A stretch of 64,000 bases of DNA from positions 1,736,001 to 1,800,000 of the forward strand of contig RQOL01000618.1 of the NCBI GenBank assembly GCA_013076295.1, read 5' to 3'. Of this stretch, positions 1 to 11,329 are shown in pieces. Both the position numbers and the translations under genes were made by a program. Numbering within the stretch: position 1 is the stretch's first letter; each line of letters opens with the position of its first letter. The notes under the pieces were generated by a model. That model was given only the letters and a program-made list of their open reading frames with translations. It did no database searches and had not been told where the DNA came from. The DNA is from Sanderia malayensis. Its lineage: Eukaryota; Cnidaria; Scyphozoa; Semaeostomeae; Pelagiidae.

Positions 1-49
1 TTTATAAGTTTAATTTTTTCTCTAATGTACGACGTTGCATCTTTTTCAG

Positions 50-2438
50 CCGGCTGCCGTGTGTTATCTGCAACTTCTAGAGATGAAAACCACCCCGCAA
101 GGAATATCATTGATGGGTGAGTTTACGAGGCGTCATGTTTTATCGTTTCTGTCTATGCCGACATGCTTGTCGTGAGACGAAGATAGGGATGTTTTGATTT
201 ATTCAGGCGCTACATATTTGTATGGGATTTTTATTCACCTACTAGCCGCGGTGGTGAGAAGCGAGGCGAAATCAAATGCACTGCACGCAATAAGCAATTT
301 TACCTACCCACCTACCTACCAGTAGAGTTACTCCACCTACCATAGAGTCACACGTGGAGAAATTTTACCTCTCTCACTCACCCACCCAAGTGAGAGGTAG
401 AATTTTATATAAACACAAGTTTCATATAAACGCAAGTTAAAAAATAGAAACGATCCTATGAGAAGGTGAAACTTTGCATGTCAACCCCCACGTCTTGGCA
501 GCTTTCTCCTATAAACACAGCCCCTTTAGGTAGGTAGGCTGGGTAAAGATGTATAGCATCTGCTACAAATTACAACACCCAGACCCAATTAATTCTGTTG
601 GTTGTTTTTTATTCAGGTCATCATCAACATTTTGGTGCACAACTGGTCTTTTTCCTCACGAATTTATTCTGTCCTTGGAATCAGCTACTTTAGTCAGGTC
701 AATTTCAATGCAATGCTGTGATGGTATGTCTTTAGTATATGTTTGAGCTACTGAAGGCTACCAAGGCTACCATACAGGGGCATGGTGACTATGTGGGTTG
801 GGAGGCTTTGACCCCCCAAAATTTTTCAATATATAGAATGTCATTTTTAGGTCTGAGATTTTTCAGATGTTAATGAAATATGCTATTTGCCCCCCTGCTT
901 ATAATTAATTACTTGTGTGATGTTTATTGTGGATAAAATAGTGAAAGATATAATGGTTGAAATTACTGGAGATGACAACACAGATGACTTTCAACCAATA
1001 GCTGAGAAAAGTAAGTGATATTTTCATTCACTAAGCATCTAGCAAGTCCATAGAATTTCCTCACCAGCCTCTATATACGTTGCCACTTATGACCTGCCTA
1101 ATCAAGAGTGTATGTGTGTATGTGTGCACACATATTTTTTATAAGAACCCATGCTGAAAAGTAGTGCTAAGTTGATTTTATGGCCATTTTAGTATACCAA
1201 AAGTTTCTCAAATTTAGAAGTGCAAATAGGTAGGCAACGCAAAGAAACATTGCAATTCAATGCAAATAAACAGTAACAAAACAAAAAACCTTCTAAAATG
1301 CTTAGCAAATGTTCTAGTCATCCAAGAGAATCATGTCAATTTCACATAAGTCTTTTTATTTAAATAATCATTACTGTTGTCTTCAAAATACAATCGAAAC
1401 TGCCCTATTAGCCTGTTGTACCAGGTGACACGGTTTCTTAAGCATGACAGAAAGTAGTACTGCTGTTGCAGAATTTTTTTGGTGTCTTAGGGGTCGGTTT
1501 TTGATAGATGGCTTCTAATAAAAAAACATCAGCATTTTTGTGATGGGAGTGTTAATTTGCGACTTTCAGGGGTAATTTAGTTTGTTTTCATCTGCTCTTT
1601 CAGCTTTTCCAGCGGAATCCAACAGCCTGCAGCATCATGAGTTCAAGGTTAGTTGATGATTTTATGTTTTTTTGTCTCTGCACTTGCTGTTCATCACAGG
1701 GAGCACGTTTTAGTTCAGACATGTTTCTCTCACTTTGATTTTACTTCAAGCAGAGCATGTATTTTACATTAACTGAAATCTCCCTGCTGGAGCTTTCTAA
1801 ATTCCTGTGCAGAGCTGAATTTCTTTCGCAGAATATTTACAACATGGGCTTTGTATTGTTTGGTGCGATTGGGGGGATTACGTCATTACGAAAATCGTTC
1901 AAAACAACAAAATCGACACCTTTTGCGAATTTGTGAAACATAAATTGCCGTTGTTGCATAATGATTTTTTCTCATTTGTCTTGCAACCTGACAACATTTG
2001 ATGTTGTGGGTGAGCAAGTTAAATTGAATTAAAAGGTTGGCAAACATTTTGTGAATGAAATGTTGTTTTTATTTTGGCTCTTTCCCTATCTCTGTGAAAT
2101 TAATCAACGACAATATTTGTGTTGCATTTTCTTTGATTTTAGTCATATGTACACATTTATTTTGTTCAAATTTGGACACCTGTTTTTGTCAATCTAGGGA
2201 CGTCTTTTTCGGCAACACAGTCTAGTAAAATATTTGAGTAACGCTCTAATTTTGCCACCTGCCATCAAAGATTGTGATCGGGTTTTGTATGCTAATTGAG
2301 ATCTCTTTTCCATCTCAGATGCCCGAAACGAAAGTTCGTCATTTGAGGTTCATTATTAAATCAGGACATGGAAGTATAGTTTCTATTCACAAAGTCAATG
2401 TTGATGGTGATAAAGTTAAGCAAATTGATAGATTTTGA
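50..2438 (+). CDS. HSPB11: IFT25/HSPB11, 3' part (five exons, 5' end outside window)
   Basis: This is the C-terminal part of an IFT25-like protein, the small beta-sandwich (galectin/DOC-like) subunit that pairs with IFT27 in the IFT-B complex of cilia. Exons I can join in phase are 50-116, 617-723, 942-1010, 1604-1647 and 2319-2438, with a TGA stop. The joined product contains SATSRDENHP, RNIIDG, STFWCTTGLFPHEFIL and, at the end, HLRFIIKSGHGSIVSIHKVNV. These match the order and spacing of the recalled HSPB11 family sequence (SSDEKHP, ENIIDG, TFWTTTGMFPQEFII, YLRFIIVSAFDHFASVHSV). All junctions have AG acceptors and GT donors. The start codon and first exon lie upstream of position 1. The identification is strong because four separate exons each match; the species-specific function is inferred from the family. 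Confidence 0.85.
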
Positions 2439-4274
2439 AATGATCGATTTTTATGCTGTTTAAACCTGGATCGAAACAAGTAAGGCAAGGTTTCATTGTC
2501 AATTTTTTCAGTTTGCATTTTGTATCATATTATTTTTATACGAACACATTTCATGCTTGATATCTCGTTAATGTAGCGGTAAATAATTGACCGAGAAGGA
2601 ACAGTATTAGCTTTTGATAGAATTAAATGAAATCAGGAGGATTTTTTTATCTTGTTGTAATAGTTTATTTAAAAAACAAGATTTTTCTAACTCATTATTG
2701 AATCTTTGCGTTTTGTCGTATATACGCGTCTTTTTAGCAACGACCTTCTAAGGAACCTACATGCAGATGGCTAACATAATTAAACAACTTACATGTACTA
2801 TTAAAGACAAAATCCCTAAGCAACTTTTCAATTTTGATTATTTTTATCATTGCAAACAGCCGAGAATTAGGAAGCCAGTTTTCATTGAGCAGTATTTGGC
2901 TTTATTTAAATACAAAGGTCTTTGTATAATTCTCATGGCAAATGTGAAAAGGAGTGGTGTTTTACTACACACTGCAATGGAAGCTTTTTAATTTCGAACA
3001 TAAAGTTTTTCTTCAATTTCCCCCAAAAATACCTTGTGCCGCAGCTTTTTATATTTTCATAGCTGTGCATAGTTTCTCATAAAGGATCTATTACATATAA
3101 CAATGTAGTTTGATTAACATGTTTTGTTTATCTGCAAGGGCATATGTTTATCTGCAAGGGTTGTGCATGGCAGGCACTGGCACACCACAATGGCGGAGAC
3201 AGCTTAGCTTGGCCGCCATGCTTTTCAAGTTTTACATAATACGTCATGAAAAACAAATATTTGATTTATTTGTTTCTATTTTGGAAAATAGCCTGCTGTT
3301 TTCAATGCTTTGTTAAAAGTTTCTGGATTACAGACATATTTAGCAGGATTTCCCTTCCCATGTTTCGAACAATACGGAGGCTTTTTGCGTTACCAAGTCT
3401 CAAACTGGCACGAGTTTTCAGGCATTATTAAGCTTTCTGCTAGCTTTAGTTACTACAGTATACAGTTCAACTCAGCTCAGCACCCACGCAGAGGAAATCG
3501 TTCCTCGTAAATTATTCAACATTTTGAAAATTTGTGAAAAACACCACGTCTGATGCAAAAACTCAAACATGCTCACCGCACGCTCTTGCTTTCTGCTGAG
3601 GGCTGTCTCCAAAAGGGGGAATGGAACGTGGGAATGAAGACGATTTGCTCAGCAGAATGTTTTAATGATGTGCCACGGGCTTTATGAAGGTTATTTGCTT
3701 GTAGGCGTGTATTTCAATTTCCCCGAACTTTTCGTCTGACTGAGAGATAGAGGGTGTGATGGAGGCTGGCATTACAAGTTAATCCCCAACCACGGAGCAT
3801 ATTTCGCCCAAATCTCTCTACAACAAACGCTCTCTTCTCAAGCAAAATAGTCGAGTCTATTTTAGACATTTTCAGTTTCATTAAATTCCCACAGCCATTA
3901 CTCCAACCTTTATATAGTGCGCAAAAGTATAATGATAGCACTCTTTTAATTTTTGTCCGTTATTAATCAAATCATCATCTATTCTCGTTTTATAATCATT
4001 CCTGTATATGTATATCACTAATTTGTGTTGAATTTAGAAGTCCAAAGAGCAGGTGGAAAGAAAATTTGCAGCTCGCCTCTCTTGTATTTATAATTTGATG
4101 TGTGAATTTTGATTCCTCAAACTCCCTTTTATGCTTGAAAAACTTTTGTCGTTTGCATTTTCTTTGCTACTCCTTATGAACATTACCTTGTACATTATTC
4201 CTTTTGATTGAGTCACCGATGAGTGACCAGGACTATTCAGTGGTCCAATGTCTGAAACTAATAGAGGCCGGTAG
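2439..4274. other. AT-rich intergenic DNA
   Basis: No coding region is supported here. The short open frames do not resemble any family I know and show no spliceable continuation. Confidence 0.5.
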
Positions 4275-4517
4275 TACCGTATTTCCTCGATTAAACGCCC
4301 CCCTTCGATTAAACGCCCCCCACACAACAATTTGTTTTAAGTTGGTGTAGTATATTGTTGCTCGATAGAGGCAAGGCACAACTAAACCATTTTCTCTCTT
4401 TCTGGACCCAATGACAGAGGGTATGATCTTGTACTTTCTAATAAACGCCCCCCTCAAATAATGGCCCTCTCGATTAGGCGCCCCCCCCAAAAGTGCCGAG
4501 ATCGAGGAAATACGGTA
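4275..4517. mobile_element. Foldback/MITE-like element, 243 bp
   Basis: The element begins with taccgtatttcctcgat and ends with its exact reverse complement, giving perfect 17-bp terminal inverted repeats. The interior has several 'aaacgccccc' blocks in both arms. It has no transposase reading frame, so it is non-autonomous. Elements with the same outer sequence recur at 22346 and 29217. Confidence 0.7.
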
Positions 4518-5763
4518 AGTGTATTTGCCAATCAACCAATCAATTTATAACTGGGACTCGGATTTCAGGCAACTCGAACTACTTTACCTGGCCCCTTTGT
4601 GGTTCGAGTCTTCGGAGGAGGGGGTTGCACGTGTATGAAAGTTATTCACATCAGAATGCACTTTGTGAGCAATAGCATTACATGGCCTGGAAATTAGTAG
4701 GGAATTTTCCATGAACAGAGATTGAACTTCAATGAACTTATTGTATTGTCGGAAGTTACTTAGAATTTCAAAATTCGTGGGTTTTGGGGCAAATCTGGCA
4801 GTAGACAACGAATTTAAAATTCGGCCATGTACCTGCAAAATTTCGTTTCAGCCATCTGGCATTTTTAACTTGACTCACATAACAATGGCACGTGGCACGA
4901 GCAGCTATGACAAGTGTTATACTTTGGCCCACAGCTGCTATTTTTTAGCCATCTGTAAAACATGGAATGTGGAATGATAGAATATTGTTTTGTCGTTTTG
5001 TTTGTTTTTAAAATTTCCTGATTCAAAGATGGCGTGGTATAATATCCAGGGCCGTATTTATATTTTCAGTTATGGGGGAAGTGGAATGTCAAGAAAGTTT
5101 GTCCGAGTTTTCCCGTTTTCCATAAATTTCTCAAAAATTTAACATTCGGATAACTGTCTCGATGGGTTTATTGGCGTAACTAATTAGATTTCAAGGACAT
5201 TATAAGTTATATGTATAAACTAACGCCAGACTAGGGTTATATGTACAAAACCTACGGGAACGCATGCACTTGTATTTTGTTGCCATATATCAAGTAGTTT
5301 TCTTATTCCATATTTTACAGAGTCGTTCCATCTATTTAATTCTATCGCGCACCCTATTTTTATCATTCCATATTCCACGTTTAACAGATAGCTCTATTGT
5401 TATATGATATGTTTCGCACTTCGTAGGAGGTGAAGAAGAATCAGACAAAATTTTGATACAGAAAAACACAGCGAGTTGTTTTGTCATTGAGTGGGAGAAC
5501 CTGTTTGTGAGGTCGTCAAAAACAAGTCAAGAATAGAATAGACGAAGGATAGGTTGATAAAAGATCAGAAGCGACAAGAAGATCAAGAATACGAAGCCGA
5601 AGAAGGAGGAACTTTTATCAAGGTCAGCAAAGGAAGATATTCAGAAGTAAGTTGAAGTCGGAGAAGCGAGAAAATAGGAAAGGCAAGAAGAGGAAGACGA
5701 CTGCTAGGAGAGAAGATTATTTGAAGGAGTTTTGCGCAGACAAGCTTATACTCCTGCAACAAC
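4518..5763. other. Intergenic DNA and probable 5' UTR of the G-alpha gene
   Basis: No gene is supported. The last 300 bases or so before 5764 are purine-rich and unbroken up to the G-alpha start, which would fit a 5' untranslated leader; this is inference. Confidence 0.35.
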
Positions 5764-6831
5764 ATGGGTTGTCCGATAAGCGTAAGCATCAGAAAGACGG
5801 AGCCTTTTCAGAACGCAATGATGATTAACTCGATTCATGCGACGAACGATCGAAATCGAACCAAGGTGATTGTGCTGGGAACATCGAACTCTGGAAAATC
5901 CACACTTCTCCGGCAATTTCAGATCATCAACACGAGCGGTTTCAGCACGGCGGAACGGGAAGCGTACGTGCCGATCATAGTGAACAACATTGTCAAAGCA
6001 GTTGACTTGATACTGCGCAAAGCCGTTGAAGCGGAAATTGCTTTTGTCGACGAACGCGTAGTCGGAGCCGCGGAGGAATTTCTTCAGCTGTATTCAGAGG
6101 AAAGTTCGATGAACACGAACATAACTAGTAAACTTTTAGCTCTTGTTTTGATTATATGGCAAGATAACAGGATTAAGGAAATTTTTAACGAATGCAAAGA
6201 TGAGTTTGAGAATGGCGATACTCTCGCGTGTCTCTTCGAGGATATCGCGCGGATTTCACGCGCGGGTTATTTACCGAGCAACCAGGATATTCTCCACTGT
6301 CGCATGCGTTCGACCGGGATAAAAACGCTGCATTTTGATTTCGACGATATTCCGCTGGAGTTGATTGATGTTGGGGGGCAAAGATCGGAGCGGAGAAAGT
6401 GGATTCATTATTTCGATGATGTCGAAGTTGTCCTCTTTTGCGTTTCAGCTAACGAATACAACATGGCGCTGAGGGAAGACCCTGGTAAAAACGCTATGCA
6501 AGAGAGTCTGGAAATGTTCAAGTCAATAATCAACTCAACTTGGTTTATGAATAAACCCATCATATTATTCTTGAATAAGACAGATCTGCTTGAGCACAAG
6601 TTCAAGCGCTTCTGCATCAAGCAGTATTTCTCCGACTTTACCGGCAATTCAACTCAATACGCTGATGTGTCGAATTTCATCAAAGCCAAGTTTCTTCAAT
6701 GCAATCGATATACGAAGCGGGAGATTTACGCATTCAACACCTGTGCAACAGACACGAGCAACATCGACAGGATTTCGAAAATCTGTTTTCACATGGTGTT
6801 CAAAAGAACCCTCACTGACATGGGCCTGTGA
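5764..6831 (+). CDS. Divergent Gi/o-like G-protein alpha subunit, single exon, 355 aa
   Basis: This is a heterotrimeric G-protein alpha subunit, a membrane-attached GTPase acting below seven-helix receptors. Its length (355 aa) is normal for the family. The N terminus MGCPIS has Gly2 and Cys3 for myristoylation and palmitoylation, as in Gi. The switch II segment DVGGQRSERRKW, the guanine-specificity motif NKTDL and the TCAT motif are intact. The arginine that aligns with the catalytic switch I Arg is present in CRMRSTG. The P-loop reads GTSNSGKST (residues 39-47) in place of the near-invariant GAGESGKST, so the Glu is replaced by Asn42. The C terminus ends LTDMGL and lacks the Gi cysteine that is the pertussis-toxin site. 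The gene has no introns, unlike most G-alpha genes, so a retrocopy origin is plausible. The frame is open throughout, so I call it a functional but divergent paralogue rather than a pseudogene. Confidence 0.92.
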   Translation: MGCPISVSIRKTEPFQNAMMINSIHATNDRNRTKVIVLGTSNSGKSTLLRQFQIINTSGFSTAEREAYVPIIVNNIVKAVDLILRKAVEAEIAFVDERVVGAAEEFLQLYSEESSMNTNITSKLLALVLIIWQDNRIKEIFNECKDEFENGDTLACLFEDIARISRAGYLPSNQDILHCRMRSTGIKTLHFDFDDIPLELIDVGGQRSERRKWIHYFDDVEVVLFCVSANEYNMALREDPGKNAMQESLEMFKSIINSTWFMNKPIILFLNKTDLLEHKFKRFCIKQYFSDFTGNSTQYADVSNFIKAKFLQCNRYTKREIYAFNTCATDTSNIDRISKICFHMVFKRTLTDMGL

Positions 6832-7587
6832 CGTGAAGGAGAAATCTGGAAAACATTTGCTATGCTCCGGGCTGCTTTGTAGATTTATTGTTATTACTTA
6901 TAATCCAATTTAGGTTCTTGGTGGGTAATTAAATTAAGTGAAACTACACGCTAAAATATTGCATTTGATTTTATTTCCACCTGTTGTATTTGCGTCCCTG
7001 TGCCTCGCTCGTTTAAAAACCAAATGCTGCAATCTGATTGGGCGACAAAAATTTGTCGCCGCGAGAAGATTTTTGCCATGAAAAATAAGTCCATAACCCC
7101 CCCCCCCACATCTGAACGAGAAAAACGATTCAGGTACAGGGATGCAATGTAGTGAGTCTAGTAGCATACCGCGAAAGGTTTTGCCAGCGCAAAGCAATTA
7201 TAAAGCAGCCCCTTGTTTGTTTATAGCCCAAGGGACCGAGCTGGCTCTCGACGGGCCTATTTGTAATATTATTTAGCAGTTAAAGGGTACTTCTTAATGG
7301 AAATATTGTACATATTTAATAGGGGAATTTTTCAAAAATGTAACAAAGTTATGTTGTCCTACTCTTTGTGAGACAATTGCTTGTGGTTTTCAATTGTTTC
7401 TTTACATAAAAAGCCTCGAATAAGAGATTTCCAAGCTAACCGTGTGCTTCAGAACATCCCCACGTTGCCCCGGTATTTGTTTACCTCTGTGTGAAATAGA
7501 GGCAAATCTGGGGTGCAGTTCATTTGAACGAGGCTTTGCTTCATGCCTGGATGGCATGAAGGCCTAAGTTGCTTTGCTGTTGCAAAT
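6832..7587. other. Intergenic DNA between G-alpha and cyclin H
   Basis: There is no supported gene. A run of C near 7099 and short AT-rich stretches are the only visible structure. The last part is probably the cyclin H leader. Confidence 0.4.
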
Positions 7588-8547
7588 ATGTTGAGCGGAA
7601 GCACACAAAGTAGGTTCTGGACTTTCTCTTCGAAGGAGAAATTAGTGGAGCACAGAAACAAAGCTTGGCAAAGATATGCGGATGGAATAGCTGGAGAATT
7701 CACACAGGAACAGATATTAAATTGTGAAGAACAGACGAAAACTCTTGATTATTACGCAAGTATAATAATTCAACTTTGTAACCAGTTTCAACCACCCTCC
7801 CCTCCAACTGTCTACGGCACAGCTTTGATGTATTTCAAAAGATTTTATATAAACACATCGCCTATGGAGTATCATCCAAAGGAACTAATGTATCTGTGCA
7901 TTTATCTTGCTGCAAAAGTTGATGAGTATAATGTATCGATAGTACAGTTCATTCAACAACTTGCTCCCACCTATAACAACGTTGGGGAGTTTATCATTTC
8001 GAACGAGCTGCTACTCATGCAAAAATTACATTTCCATTTAACCGTCCACAATGCCTACAGGCCCATGGAAGGTTTTCTGCTTGATATCAAGACGAGATGC
8101 AAAGAGCTGGAGGACCCAGAGCAGTATAGACCAAAGACAGAGAGGTTTATTGTCAGAGCTTTGATTACAGATGCTTTTCTGCTATATACTCCAAGTCAGG
8201 TTGCTCTTGCAGCCCTGCGCTACAGCATGGGCAGCCTACTTGATGATTATGTTGACAATGCGTTTGGTGGACAGAATGAAAACATTGCAAAATTGCACAA
8301 CAAATTGGCTGATATTATTCAGCTGGTTGACGAGTTCAGTCTGCCAGACAAGGATAAGTTGGATGAAATTAAGAGAAAACTCTCCCAGTGCAGGAATCAA
8401 GAACACAATCCACTCAGTGAACATTATCAAGCTAAGAAGGAAAAGAAGAAAATTCTAAAACATGAGATGAAACAACAGAAAATGGCTAAAGAGAGAGCTG
8501 ATCATGATAATGATAATGACAGTGGTGAAGAAGATATTTTGATATGA
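7588..8547 (+). CDS. CCNH: Cyclin H, single exon, 319 aa
   Basis: Cyclin H is the regulatory subunit of the CDK-activating kinase (CDK7-cyclin H-MAT1) and part of TFIIH. The product has the N-terminal FWTFSS motif, then the first cyclin box with GTALMYFKRFYINTSPMEYHPK and CIYLAAKVDEYNVS, the LLLMQKLHFHLTVHNAYRP segment, and the second box with LITDAFLLYTPSQVALAAL. These agree closely with the recalled human protein (323 aa). An in-frame ATG lies 45 bases upstream at 7543, but family length and the position of the FWTF motif favour the start at 7588. The C-terminal tail is Lys-rich and then acidic (NDSGEEDILI), as in orthologues. There are no introns. Confidence 0.95.
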   Translation: MLSGSTQSRFWTFSSKEKLVEHRNKAWQRYADGIAGEFTQEQILNCEEQTKTLDYYASIIIQLCNQFQPPSPPTVYGTALMYFKRFYINTSPMEYHPKELMYLCIYLAAKVDEYNVSIVQFIQQLAPTYNNVGEFIISNELLLMQKLHFHLTVHNAYRPMEGFLLDIKTRCKELEDPEQYRPKTERFIVRALITDAFLLYTPSQVALAALRYSMGSLLDDYVDNAFGGQNENIAKLHNKLADIIQLVDEFSLPDKDKLDEIKRKLSQCRNQEHNPLSEHYQAKKEKKKILKHEMKQQKMAKERADHDNDNDSGEEDILI

Positions 8548-9219
8548 ATATGAATATATTGACAAAAGTTTAGTTGTTTAACAAATTTAATGATGATGAC
8601 CATGAGGAAAAGAACATTAATTACAATATTTTGATAAACATTGGTTGATATTAGTGGCCACAAAGTAAGTATGTTAATATGTTTTCTCTGCACACATATT
8701 TATTTTATCACCACAGAAATTATCATTTAGCTCAGAGTTGATTTGTTGCCACTCTTCCCTTCCTCAATCTGCTATCTGTGCATACAAATCAAAATTTGTT
8801 TCGCAACTTGTTTTCTTTGTCTCGCATCATTAACGTGAAGGATGCAATATGGTGCTCCGTATTTGTTTTCACTTTCCCACCTGGCTGCGTTGGATTTCAA
8901 AAGACCTTCTATTATTAGCATCACATGTGCCCACGCCACAACGCTCTGTTCGAAAAAGGCGTCGAAATTGCACAAATGCTTTTATAGTGAAAAGCGTGTG
9001 ATTTATTTATCAAGCTCATTCAAATTCTAATTACACCAATTGGGCGACAGGATGAAAGCATTTTAAGTATAATAAAGAGAGATTAATTACGTCATTACCC
9101 GCGGAACGATTCCGTCGCCTGGTCATTCAATTTTTAATTATGAGATTGCCAAAATAGCGGCGTTGTTGGTTCGAATAAATTTGTGGAAAAACTACTTTTG
9201 TCAGATTTCAATTCTACGC
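8548..9219. other. Intergenic DNA between cyclin H and the F-box gene
   Basis: No gene or clear repeat is seen. Short open frames on both strands lack any family resemblance. Confidence 0.4.
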
Positions 9220-10944
9220 ATGATGAAGACAGGCTCTTTTGAAGATCTACTCGGAAATCATATCATTTTTAACCGTATTTACGACTACCTATCAGTTTCA
9301 AACATATGGCGCTTGAAAAGAGTGAGTAGACAATTTTCGACGCTTTCCAAACTTTATTTACAATACTGTGTCTCTCTGGATTTTAGCGATGTGGCCAAGG
9401 GCTATCCGTTATTTACTACTGACGATTTTCTGGCTGTCACGAGAGAGAGTCGATCGTTGCGAGCATTGAACTTGAGCAACTGTGCCAAATGGCTTTGCGA
9501 CAAGGCTCTCGTGACTGTATTAACCAGAAACCCACGTTTAACCAAACTGGATTTATCGCGGTGCGACAACGGAAAATTGAGCGGATTTTCCTTGGTAGTT
9601 TTGGCGTATTATTGTCCTAAGATAGAGATTATTGTTCTCGATGGCGATTCGTGGGTCTCCTCGCCGGCAATCGAAGAAATCGGACAGAAATGCCGTCGTA
9701 TCCGGACGCTGAATATCAATCATTGCGATTCGGTTAACGACAAAAGTTTGTCTATTCTCTTGGAAAACAACCTCGGTATCAAGGAGCTGAGCATTCGATA
9801 CTGTAGGCGAATAAACGTGAAGTCAATGTCACGACTCGAGCAATGCACAGAACTGAGAAGCTTGGACATATCAAGGTGCATAGTGCACGCGCCTGATTCT
9901 GTTCGCCCCACCTTTGTTACTGGCTGCAAACAGTTGATGCATTTGGATCTGACTCACACCCACCTGTCCTCGGGGGCGTTGAAGCAAATTGGCTGCTCGA
10001 TATCGGAGCTGCGGAGCATCTCCCTCGCAGGCCTACTCGCGATTGACGACGACAGTTTTACGGCGATCGTCGAAAACAACAGAAACCTCCTTTGCGTCAA
10101 TGCATCACTGTGTCAATCGATAGGCGAAAAATCGATAATTGCACTATCGAGATCGTGTCGAGATCTGCGCGAGCTAGACATCTCGAGGTGCGCCAATGTT
10201 ACGAGTTACGCCGTCGAGGTTTTGGGTGAGAACTGTCGAAATTTGCGAAAACTTAACTTCGAAGTGTGCGAGTGGTTGCGAGATGAGGCCATCGCGAAAA
10301 TTGCAGCGCATAACACTCAAGTTACGCATATCAACCTGGCCTATTGCTCTAATTTAGGATACGAGGGTGTGGCGAAATTATTCTCGAATAACCAATTGCT
10401 GAATTCTGTTAATATTGCTGGCTGCGTCGAAGTAAATGGTCTCGCAATCAAACAGCTACGCATGCGCAAGATTCGTTACTTGAATATCGACAATTGCGCG
10501 GGAATATCTGATTTGGAATTTCGTCAGCTTTTTCAGAAGACGAGCCTTGTTTTGGAGCATCTCGACGTACAACGATGCTCTTGGCTATCGTCGAGAACTT
10601 TAGCTGAAATCGGGATGAGTTGTAGCATGTTGAAAGCCTTGACTTTATCAGGCTGTACAGAAGTGAACTCGCGGAGTCTGTTAACTGTTCTGGTTCGCAA
10701 TAGAGGGTTGAAATACGTCGATGTTAGAGATTGTGGACAAATTGAGAATGCTGCGGTTTGTTTTATAAAGCAGGCATTTCCAAGAGTGACAATTTCTGGT
10801 TTTAGTTGTGATGGTATGCAGAACATTGATACAGCAAGTCCTAGCTGTTCTTCTTCGGAAAAATGCACAGAAGGTGGGTTTTCAAAGCTGAGATTGTTTT
10901 CAAATTACAAAGCAATCATGAAAAGATGTTTCATGCTGCTATAA
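9220..10944 (+). CDS. F-box and leucine-rich-repeat protein (FBXL/AMN1-like), single exon, 574 aa
   Basis: This is a probable substrate receptor of an SCF (Skp1-Cullin-F-box) ubiquitin ligase. An F-box-like segment occupies about residues 6-50 (LLGNHIIFNRIYDYLSV, then WRLKRVSRQF). From about residue 80 to 540 there is an array of cysteine-containing LRRs with the recurring pattern L-x-x-L-x-L/I-x-x-C, for example LRALNLSNC, LTKLDLSRC, LRELDISRC, LRKLNFEVC, LEHLDVQRC and LKYVDVRDC. This is the LRR_CC type typical of FBXL2/20 and AMN1. The reading frame is open further upstream, but the first ATG pair is at 9220/9223 and sits just before the F-box. The tail after the repeats is Ser-rich. I cannot assign it to a specific FBXL orthologue. 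An AATAAA lies about 120 bases past the stop. Confidence 0.88.
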   Translation: MMKTGSFEDLLGNHIIFNRIYDYLSVSNIWRLKRVSRQFSTLSKLYLQYCVSLDFSDVAKGYPLFTTDDFLAVTRESRSLRALNLSNCAKWLCDKALVTVLTRNPRLTKLDLSRCDNGKLSGFSLVVLAYYCPKIEIIVLDGDSWVSSPAIEEIGQKCRRIRTLNINHCDSVNDKSLSILLENNLGIKELSIRYCRRINVKSMSRLEQCTELRSLDISRCIVHAPDSVRPTFVTGCKQLMHLDLTHTHLSSGALKQIGCSISELRSISLAGLLAIDDDSFTAIVENNRNLLCVNASLCQSIGEKSIIALSRSCRDLRELDISRCANVTSYAVEVLGENCRNLRKLNFEVCEWLRDEAIAKIAAHNTQVTHINLAYCSNLGYEGVAKLFSNNQLLNSVNIAGCVEVNGLAIKQLRMRKIRYLNIDNCAGISDLEFRQLFQKTSLVLEHLDVQRCSWLSSRTLAEIGMSCSMLKALTLSGCTEVNSRSLLTVLVRNRGLKYVDVRDCGQIENAAVCFIKQAFPRVTISGFSCDGMQNIDTASPSCSSSEKCTEGGFSKLRLFSNYKAIMKRCFMLL

Positions 10945-11329
10945 ATATATATGTTTGTTTAGAAACAAAATTTCTAGGTAGTGAAGCTATCAGAAGTTGT
11001 TTTAAAATCCTTCAATTGAGAATGAAAATTATTGTAATCAATTTTTATGGAGAATGAAATGAATAAAAAAAATGAGAATCAAAATAAAATTATATTATGT
11101 GAATTGGTTGTAAATTATATTTATCGTAAATTAATTTATATTTATTTATACATGACTGTTTTACTCGAAATTTGATGAGTTTGTGCTTGCTTCTACCGAA
11201 AGATCTCGGGGCATTCTGCAATGCGCTCGAAGGCTTTTGCTTTCGTTACTGCGGTGGCGCATGACCTATCGTACCACCCTCCCTTCTGTGTCCCTGTGCT
11301 GGCTTTTCATCTTCTTGACCTTTCTGAAA
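10945..11329. other. Intergenic DNA and OSBPL9 leader
   Basis: It holds an AATAAA at about 11062 for the F-box gene. The frame upstream of 11330 stays open, but no other ATG is better placed relative to the PH domain. Confidence 0.4.

Noticed and set aside
549..746. 65-residue frame from an ATG at 549
   Set aside because: Only the part from 617 is coding; it is an internal IFT25 exon preceded by a splice acceptor, and the ATG is intronic.
4233..4535. Minus-strand open frames of 80-100 residues
   Set aside because: They lie across the foldback element at 4275-4517 and simply translate its repeated arms; no family resemblance or splice context.
4600..4612. ggttcgagtc, B-box-like sequence
   Set aside because: No matching A-box at the right distance and no foldable tRNA; treated as chance.
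10930..10944. CFMLL end of the F-box protein as a CaaX prenylation site
   Set aside because: The Cys is five residues from the end instead of four, so it does not fit a CaaX box such as that of FBXL2.
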